From JAEUNJ01 sp052035955 (GTDB lineage: Bacteria; Pseudomonadota; Gammaproteobacteria; Burkholderiales; Rhodocyclaceae): a DNA stretch of 40,438 bases. Under the pieces are notes generated by a model. The model was not told the origin of the DNA and did no database searches. It saw only the letters and a program-made list of their open reading frames with translations. Positions 35,438-40,438 of the stretch are shown here, piece after piece (positions within the stretch are counted from its first letter, which is position 1; every line of letters begins with the position of its first letter). A program made the translations under genes and the position numbers. Location: NCBI GenBank assembly GCA_052035955.1, contig JBPOHD010000056.1, positions 1 to 40,438 of the forward strand. The letters are read 5' to 3'.

Positions 35438-36274
35438 TTGCCCGTTTCCCTCCCTTCGTTGCAGATCGCAGCCCGTCGCCTGGCGCTGGCCCTGTTCCTG
35501 GCCGTTCCGGCGCTTGCCGCCTTCGCCCAGGGCGTCGACGTGGGCAAGCCCTCGGCCGTGCGCGGCCTGGTGCCGGCGGGGCAGTTGGAGAAGCGGGCGG
35601 AGATCGAGTACGAGCAGTTGAAGCGGCAGGCCGCCGACCAGCGGGCCCTGGCGCCGGGGGATCATCCCCAGGTGCGGCGCCTGCAGGGCATCGCCAGGCG
35701 CATCCTGCCCTTCGCCGAGCGCTGGAATCCGCGTGCCCGCCAGTGGCGGTGGGAAGTGATCCTGGTCGGTTCCCGGCAGATCAATGCCTTTTGCATGCCG
35801 GGGGGCAAGATCGCCTTCTACACCGGCATCCTCGATACCCTGCAGCTGACGGACGACGAGGTGGCCATGGTCATGGGCCACGAAATCGCCCACGCGTTGC
35901 GCGAGCACGCCCGGGAGCGGGTCGCCAAGAACGAGCTGACCCACCTGGGCGCCAGCCTGCTCGGCCAGTACATCGGCGGAGGCAAGTACGCCGACCTGTT
36001 CTCGGTCGGCAGCGGGCTGCTCACCCTCAAGTTCTCCCGCGACGACGAGACGGAGGCCGACGTGGTGGGCATGGACCTGGCCGCCCGCGCGGGCTTCGAC
36101 CCGCGCGCCGGCATCAGCCTGTGGCAGAAGATGTCCGCCGCCAACAAGGGTGCGCCGCCCCAATGGTTCTCGACCCATCCCTCCGGCAACAACCGCATCC
36201 AGGAAATCGAGAAGCACCTGCCCGAGGTCATGCCGCTGTACGAGGCGGCCCGGGCCGGCAAGCCGCGCGGCTGA
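35438..36274 (+). CDS. Periplasmic M48-family metallopeptidase
   Basis: A 278-aa protein with a signal peptide (LALALFLAVPALAAFAQG; no lipobox cysteine). The zinc site is H148-E-I-A-H152, and the third ligand lies in DDETEADVVGMDLA. The rest, including FSTHPSGNNRIQEI near the C-terminus, matches LoiP/YcaL-like M48 peptidases that act in envelope quality control. The start is a TTG at 35438 with GAGGT 7 nt upstream; no in-frame ATG gives a signal peptide. It is probably unrelated to the flagellar genes. Confidence 0.9.
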   Translation: MPVSLPSLQIAARRLALALFLAVPALAAFAQGVDVGKPSAVRGLVPAGQLEKRAEIEYEQLKRQAADQRALAPGDHPQVRRLQGIARRILPFAERWNPRARQWRWEVILVGSRQINAFCMPGGKIAFYTGILDTLQLTDDEVAMVMGHEIAHALREHARERVAKNELTHLGASLLGQYIGGGKYADLFSVGSGLLTLKFSRDDETEADVVGMDLAARAGFDPRAGISLWQKMSAANKGAPPQWFSTHPSGNNRIQEIEKHLPEVMPLYEAARAGKPRG

Positions 36275-36392
36275 GCGCGGTGCCCGGCGGCGATGGGGCC
36301 GCCGGTGTCTTCCTGCCTCGCGGCGTCCGCGCGTGGACCTGACCACGGCGGGGGCCACCGTCCGCCGTCCCCCGTCCCCATCGCCGGTTCTT

Positions 36393-36409
36393 TGTATCGC
36401 TGTGTATCG
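36393..36409. promoter_or_regulatory. Direct repeat TGTATCG-CTG-TGTATCG, candidate response-regulator site
   Basis: Two identical 7-mers with a 10-nt period lie about 150 nt before the Spy-like gene. OmpR-family regulators typically bind such direct repeats on one face of the helix. No promoter elements were identified with confidence in the 36275-36553 gap. Confidence 0.4.
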
Positions 36410-36553
36410 GCGCCCGTCCTGGAAACCTGGCGTTGCCATTCGGCTGCGCCCCATACATATCCCGCTTACAAGTTCCCGCTCAAATACGGTCATCCGACGC
36501 GGTCGGAGCGGCGGGCGGAAAACCCGCCGACCACATCGAACAAGGAGTGTGCA

Positions 36554-37081
36554 ATGAACCGGAAACTGAAGATCGCCCTGGCGGGCCTGGGACTGGTGGC
36601 GGCGACCGGCATCGGCGCCAGCGTCGTGATGGCCGACGGCGAAGGCCCCTGCGGCCACCGCCCCCACATGATGCGCGGCGCCTTCGGCGGCGGCGACTTC
36701 AAGGCCATGGCCGACAAGCGGCTGGAGAAGCTCCACGCCGACCTCAAGCTGCGGGCCGACCAGGAGGCTGGCTGGACCGATTTCCGCGGCGCCGTGACGG
36801 ACCAGGCTGCCCGCATGGGCGACAAGGCCAAGGCCTGGCGCGAGGGCGCCGCCAAGGCGACGGCCGTCGAGCGCCTGGAGCGCATGCAGCAGGGCATGGA
36901 CGAGGGCAAGGCGGCCCTGGAGAAGCTCACCGCGGCCACCAAGAGCTTCTACGCCACGCTGGACAAGGAGCAGCAGGGCCGCTTCGACGAGCTGACCCGG
37001 CGCTTCCCGCCCGGCGGCCCCGGCGGGCCCGGGCGCGGGCCCTGGGGTCCCGGCCCGGACGCCGGCCGGCCCGGCGCCTGA
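36554..37081 (+). CDS. Spy/CpxP-like periplasmic protein
   Basis: A 175-aa secreted protein. The signal peptide (LKIALAGLGLVAATGIGASVVMA) is followed by a helical, charged body (FKAMADKRLEKLHADLKLRADQEAGW; LTAATKSFYATLDKEQQGRFDEL) and a Gly/Pro-rich tail. The layout is that of the Spy/CpxP envelope-stress chaperones, though the LTxxQ motif is degenerate. AAGGAG lies 7 nt before the ATG at 36554. Confidence 0.8.
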   Translation: MNRKLKIALAGLGLVAATGIGASVVMADGEGPCGHRPHMMRGAFGGGDFKAMADKRLEKLHADLKLRADQEAGWTDFRGAVTDQAARMGDKAKAWREGAAKATAVERLERMQQGMDEGKAALEKLTAATKSFYATLDKEQQGRFDELTRRFPPGGPGGPGRGPWGPGPDAGRPGA

Positions 37082-37100
37082 CGGTTGAGGGGGCATCGCC

Positions 37101-37346
37101 ATGCGCTTCCGACTGCTGCCGGCCTTCCTGATCGCGCTGGGTCTCACGCTGCTGCTGGGCAACCTGGGCATCGTGCCGAAGGAGGATATCCGGATGTTCT
37201 TCCACACCTGGTGGCCCGCACTGCTGGTCGGGCTCGGCGCCGCGATGCTGCTGCTGCCCCGGGGCCGCTGCGGGCATCGCCGGCGTTGCGGCGGCCGCGA
37301 ACCACGCGAGGCGGACCTGCCCCCGGAGGCGGCCGGCAGCCGCTGA
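37101..37346 (+). CDS. Small membrane protein, LiaF-like transmembrane region (DUF5668-type)
   Basis: An 81-aa protein with two hydrophobic helices (LLPAFLIALGLTLLLGNLGIV and WWPALLVGLGAAMLLLP) separated by the conserved FFHTWWP-type loop, then an Arg-rich tail. This pattern matches the LiaI-LiaF-like membrane region. It starts 19 nt after the Spy-like gene and is probably co-transcribed with it. Function unknown. Confidence 0.78.
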   Translation: MRFRLLPAFLIALGLTLLLGNLGIVPKEDIRMFFHTWWPALLVGLGAAMLLLPRGRCGHRRRCGGREPREADLPPEAAGSR

Positions 37347-37367
37347 AAACCCGAGGCCACAAATACA

Positions 37368-37393
37368 GCGGGGCCGCCCCAGGGCGGCCCCGC
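37368..37393. terminator. Strong hairpin between convergent genes
   Basis: GCGGGGCCGCCC and its exact reverse complement GGGCGGCCCCGC are separated by CA. A 12-bp GC stem lies between the stop of the plus-strand membrane gene and the stop of the minus-strand exoprotein gene, so it probably ends transcription in both directions. The U-tract is poor on both sides. Confidence 0.8.
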
Positions 37394-37413
37394 TTGCGTT
37401 CGTGGATCGGGAT

Positions 37414-38391
37414 TCAGTTCAGGGCGATGTTGCCCCCGCCCACCAGCGGAATCCGGATGGTCACGCTGCCGGCCGCGAGGTTGCCGCCATCGCCGGCCGG
37501 TCGGGCCGGCGGGGCGGACTGGTGTCCGGAAGCCGATGCGTTGCCAGGGCCCGGAGCGGGTGCCGGAGCGGCGCCCATGGTGACCGCCGGTGCTGGCGGA
37601 AGCGCCGACCCCAAGTTGGTCGCCGCGAGGGTCGCGCCGGGGGAAACGACCAAGCTGCCACCCGCGGGCGGCACAAACGGTGGGGGACGGAACCCGGTAC
37701 CGATCGAGAGGCTTCCGCCCGGATTCGAGGTCACGCCCGGGAGGGTACCGCCGGACAGGACCGGCGGGGGCCTCGGGATATCGACTCTGCTCGGTATCGT
37801 GACCGGGCCACCGCTTCCGAACGTGAACACGCCACCGCCCCCGAACGAAATGGAACCCCTGTCCGCTACCGAACCCTGGATGTTCACGGTTCCGGCTTCC
37901 AGCGACATCGTGGGGGCCGTGAGGCTTCCACCTGCCTCGACGTTGATGCCGCTGCCTGCCGGCGCCGTCTCGTAGCGCAGGTTGCCGGCCATGAAGTCGC
38001 CGTCGGCGATGTTCGCCGTGGACAGGGTGAGGCCGGCGGCATCGATGCGTCCGCCGGCACCGACCGTGATGCCATTCGGGTTGACCAGGAAGACCTGGCC
38101 GTTGGCCGTGAGCAGGCCGGAAATCAGCGAGGCCTCGCCGCCGGTGACCCGATTGAGGGCGGCCGAAGCTGCGGACGGCTGCACGAACTGGACGGTGCCG
38201 CCGGCGCCGATGCTGAACGCCGTCCAGTTGATGATGGCGCGGTCGGTGGTCTGGACGATGTCCACCCGGCTCCCGGCGGGCGTGACCGTCGCGCTGCCGG
38301 CCACCACCGCGGGGCCGGTGGGCAGCGTCGGGCCGGCCCAGGCCAGGGTGGTCAGGCTGCCGAGGAAAAGGCCGGTGAGGGTGCTTCGCAT
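37414..38391 (-). CDS. Short TpsA-like exoprotein with filamentous haemagglutinin N-terminal domain
   Basis: A 325-aa protein. A signal peptide (cut near LAWA-GP, residue 19) is followed by a TPS secretion domain: RAIINWTAFSIGAGGTVQFVQ, N80-R-V, and N104-P-N-G-I108 in VFLVNPNGITVGAGGRIDAAG. After about 200 residues the sequence turns Pro/Gly/Ser-rich and ends GGGNIALN. TpsA proteins usually run to thousands of residues with haemagglutinin repeats; here almost only the secretion domain remains. It lies 78 nt after the tpsB gene, in the same operon. No frameshift at the end is obvious, so it may be a genuinely small exoprotein. Confidence 0.85.
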   Translation of the reverse strand: MRSTLTGLFLGSLTTLAWAGPTLPTGPAVVAGSATVTPAGSRVDIVQTTDRAIINWTAFSIGAGGTVQFVQPSAASAALNRVTGGEASLISGLLTANGQVFLVNPNGITVGAGGRIDAAGLTLSTANIADGDFMAGNLRYETAPAGSGINVEAGGSLTAPTMSLEAGTVNIQGSVADRGSISFGGGGVFTFGSGGPVTIPSRVDIPRPPPVLSGGTLPGVTSNPGGSLSIGTGFRPPPFVPPAGGSLVVSPGATLAATNLGSALPPAPAVTMGAAPAPAPGPGNASASGHQSAPPARPAGDGGNLAAGSVTIRIPLVGGGNIALN

Positions 38392-38469
38392 CTGGATGTC
38401 TCCATGCTCGGCGGCGCCTGTTTCGGCACCACGCGGATGGCGGAATGATCGCCCATTTCCATGCTAATG

Positions 38470-40170
38470 TCAAAAACTCCGGCTGATGGCCAGCCACAGG
38501 CGCCAGCGCGCCGTCCGGGCATCGGAATCCGTGCCGTCGGAGTTGCGGCCGGCATTGCCGCCGACCTGCCGGGCCAGGTCGGTGTCGAGGCGGAAACGGT
38601 CGGGCAACTGCCAGGTGGCGCCGACGCCCAGTCCGGAAAGGGGGTAGCGATTGCGCTGGGCGACCCAGGGTTTGGCATTGACGCGGACGCTGCCCGTGTC
38701 GGCGAAGACGCGCCCTTCCAGGCCATCGCCCAGGGGCCGCCGCCATTCGATGCCGCCCAGCCAGCCGGCATCGCCGGTCGCCTCCGTCTGGGGATAGGCG
38801 CGCACCCGGTAGGCGCCACCGAGGAAGAATTTCTGGGTGGCGTCCAGGTTGCGGTCGGCCCACTGCCCCCGCGCCCGTAAAACCAGGCTGCCGGGCCCGA
38901 CCGCCTGCAGGTACTCGACGAGCCAGGACAGGCGCAGGAAGCGGCCGTGCGCGCGGCTGGTGGCGGTGTCGGCGGCCAGGTCGCCGGCGTTCCCCGAGAG
39001 GTCGGCCCGGCCGGTCTTGGCCCGCAGGTCGAAGCCCAGGCGGCCGGCGGCCAGGTTGGTCGCCCCGTCCACGCCCAGTTGCAGCGCGTCCAGCCGGCGG
39101 CGGCGCAATTCGCCGAAAAGGGAGTCGTCCCGGTAGGCGATGCGCTCCGCGCCGACGCGTCCCTCCATCGCCGCGCCGCTGGCACGCAGCAACGGCGATG
39201 AGACGAAGAAGCGCAACTCCTGCTGGTCCCCTTCGAGGCCGAGCGGCAACCCCGCTCGCCGGGCCTGGTAGCGGAAGGCGAGGGCTTCGACGCCGATGCG
39301 CGTCCCCGTACCGCCCAGGGCCAGGCTGAAGGAGGGCAGAAGGATTTCGCTGCCCGCCGACCTTTCGACGCGCAGGCTGCTGCGGTCGGCCATTCCGAAG
39401 GCGTTATCGGCCTGCATGGCGAGGCGCAGCCGTTCCTGGCCCAGTTCCCGGACGCCGTGGTTGTCGAGGGCGAGCCGGCCGGACCAGAGGGGGCGGTCGC
39501 GCAGGTGCAGCACCAGGTCCACCTCGCCGTCCGAGGCACCGGGGTCCAGGGCCACCGCCGCCTCGACGCCGGGCTGGGCGTCGAGCAGGGCCACGCCGGC
39601 CTGGATGCGCGCCAGGGGCAGGGGCGCTCCCGGCGCCAGTCGCGCCGTCAGGAAGGGGCCGGCGATGGCCGGATCCAGCCGTGCGCCTTCCGCGACTTCG
39701 ATGCGCACCTTGCCCAGGCGGAGTTCATGGACCTCGAGGTGGGCGAGGCCCTCGGCGACGGAGACGGAACGTACCGCGATGCGGGCCAGGTAACCCCGCT
39801 GCAGGTAGAGGGCGGCCACCGCCCGGGCGGCCTGCTGCAGTTCCGCCGCCCCCAGGGCCGGTCCGGCGTGGGGCGCCAGCGTTGCGAGAATGTCCTCCTC
39901 CGCCACCAGGCGGGCGCCGCTGACCCGGAAACCGGCGACACGGACCCGCGGCGCGGTGCCGACGGGGACCGTCAGGGCGGCGGGATCGGCCAGGGGCGAG
40001 GCCGTTTCGGGCCTGGATATCGCCGGCCGATCCGGCTCGCGAATCTCCTGCAAGGCAGCCGGCGCCTGGGCCAGGGCCGGGACCGGGAGGGCGGCGGCCA
40101 GCAGGGTCGATGCGGCGGCGATGCCGCGGGCGGCGGCCTTGGGAATTCTGGTCGGGGATGGGGCAGGCAT
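38470..40170 (-). CDS. TpsB outer-membrane transporter, ShlB/FhaC/HecB family
   Basis: A 566-aa protein from the ATG at 40170, which gives a signal peptide (AAARGIAAASTLLAAALPVPALAQA). Two POTRA domains follow (VRVAGFRVSGARLVAEEDIL; KVRIEVAEGARLDPA), then a beta-barrel with LDNHGVRELGQERLRLAM, the lid-locking motif region FFLGGAYRVRAYP and a terminal aromatic residue (ISRSF). In-frame starts at 40203, 40227 and 40287 are possible because no clear ribosome binding site decides between them. It exports the TpsA-like protein encoded just downstream. Confidence 0.92.
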   Translation of the reverse strand: MPAPSPTRIPKAAARGIAAASTLLAAALPVPALAQAPAALQEIREPDRPAISRPETASPLADPAALTVPVGTAPRVRVAGFRVSGARLVAEEDILATLAPHAGPALGAAELQQAARAVAALYLQRGYLARIAVRSVSVAEGLAHLEVHELRLGKVRIEVAEGARLDPAIAGPFLTARLAPGAPLPLARIQAGVALLDAQPGVEAAVALDPGASDGEVDLVLHLRDRPLWSGRLALDNHGVRELGQERLRLAMQADNAFGMADRSSLRVERSAGSEILLPSFSLALGGTGTRIGVEALAFRYQARRAGLPLGLEGDQQELRFFVSSPLLRASGAAMEGRVGAERIAYRDDSLFGELRRRRLDALQLGVDGATNLAAGRLGFDLRAKTGRADLSGNAGDLAADTATSRAHGRFLRLSWLVEYLQAVGPGSLVLRARGQWADRNLDATQKFFLGGAYRVRAYPQTEATGDAGWLGGIEWRRPLGDGLEGRVFADTGSVRVNAKPWVAQRNRYPLSGLGVGATWQLPDRFRLDTDLARQVGGNAGRNSDGTDSDARTARWRLWLAISRSF

Positions 40171-40422
40171 GGAGTTCGAGGTGACGGGCAACGCGGCGGT
40201 CATGGCGCCGGATTTCGCATGCGTCATGGGCGAGGCATCATACCCGACGCACCGGTGGGGCGGAGGGGGCCGGGGGCCCGCGGACATCGCAGCGCAAATG
40301 CGGCGCGGCGGAGGTAGTGTGCTGACTTGTGTGCAAAAGCGTCCGCGGTAGGAAGCGGGCGGGTGGTCATGGTAAGAGGTTGATTATCGAGATCGACCTT
40401 GAACCCCTTGGGAGGGCAAACC

Positions 40423-40438
40423 ATGACCACGAGGAAGC
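40423..40438 (+). CDS. Possible gene start cut by the right edge
   Basis: ATGACCACGAGGAAGC follows GGGAGG at 8 nt, giving MTTRK before the window ends. The product cannot be identified from five residues. The 40228-40422 stretch before it shows no other feature that I can support. Confidence 0.35.

Noticed and set aside
37085..38467. Plus-strand ORFs antisense to the TpsA-like gene
   Set aside because: The minus-strand frame has a signal peptide and NPNGI motif; the plus frames have no recognisable features.
40224..40430. 68-codon minus-strand ORF at the right edge
   Set aside because: Low-complexity peptide without a ribosome binding site or family signal.

Overview
The window reads as high-GC DNA from a motile Gram-negative bacterium, most likely a betaproteobacterium related to Rhodocyclales or Nitrosomonadales. 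This is inferred from the flagellar gene order, an FlrB/FlrC-type regulator pair, an NE0113-family CARF protein and a TpsB/TpsA secretion pair. No rRNA or tRNA gene is visible, so the taxonomy is not proven.

Positions 1-19589 are one type III-B CRISPR-Cas locus on the minus strand. A CRISPR array (36 complete 37-nt repeats plus one cut by the window edge, 36 spacers) lies directly downstream of a tightly overlapping operon. In transcription order the operon encodes: a 54-aa membrane peptide, Cas2, Cas1, a degenerate Cas1-like paralog, a second Cas2, Cas6, an NE0113-family CARF protein, a DUF2130 coiled-coil protein with a PD-(D/E)XK-like motif, Cmr1, Cas10/Cmr2, a MntA/HepT (MNT/HEPN) pair, Cmr3, Cmr4, Cmr5, Cmr6, a CARF-HEPN RNase of the TIGR02710/Csm6-like type and a CARF-PD-(D/E)XK nuclease of the Card1/Can2 type. 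Cas10 keeps its HD and GGDD motifs, so cyclic oligoadenylate signalling to the CARF proteins is expected. At least seven spacers encode overlapping parts of one peptide family in the sense orientation, so their crRNAs would be antisense to mRNA, as a type III RNA-targeting system needs.

Positions 19590-20651 hold a divergent RHH/PIN toxin-antitoxin pair.

Positions 20652-32244 (minus strand) are the flagellar basal-body and export operon fliF-G-H-I-J-K-L-M-N-O-P-Q-R, transcribed from a clear sigma-54 promoter. REP-like and 9-nt-periodic repeats sit in four of its gene junctions. Divergently, on the plus strand, lie the sensor kinase/regulator pair flrB-flrC and fliE, the latter with its own sigma-54 promoter. 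A shared CGGCAA-N3-TTGC box lies near both sigma-54 promoters.

Positions 35438-37346 (plus strand) encode an M48 metallopeptidase, a Spy/CpxP-like periplasmic protein and a small DUF5668-type membrane protein. A strong hairpin terminator separates them from a minus-strand two-partner secretion pair: a TpsB transporter followed by an unusually short TpsA-like exoprotein. A gene start may be cut by the right edge.
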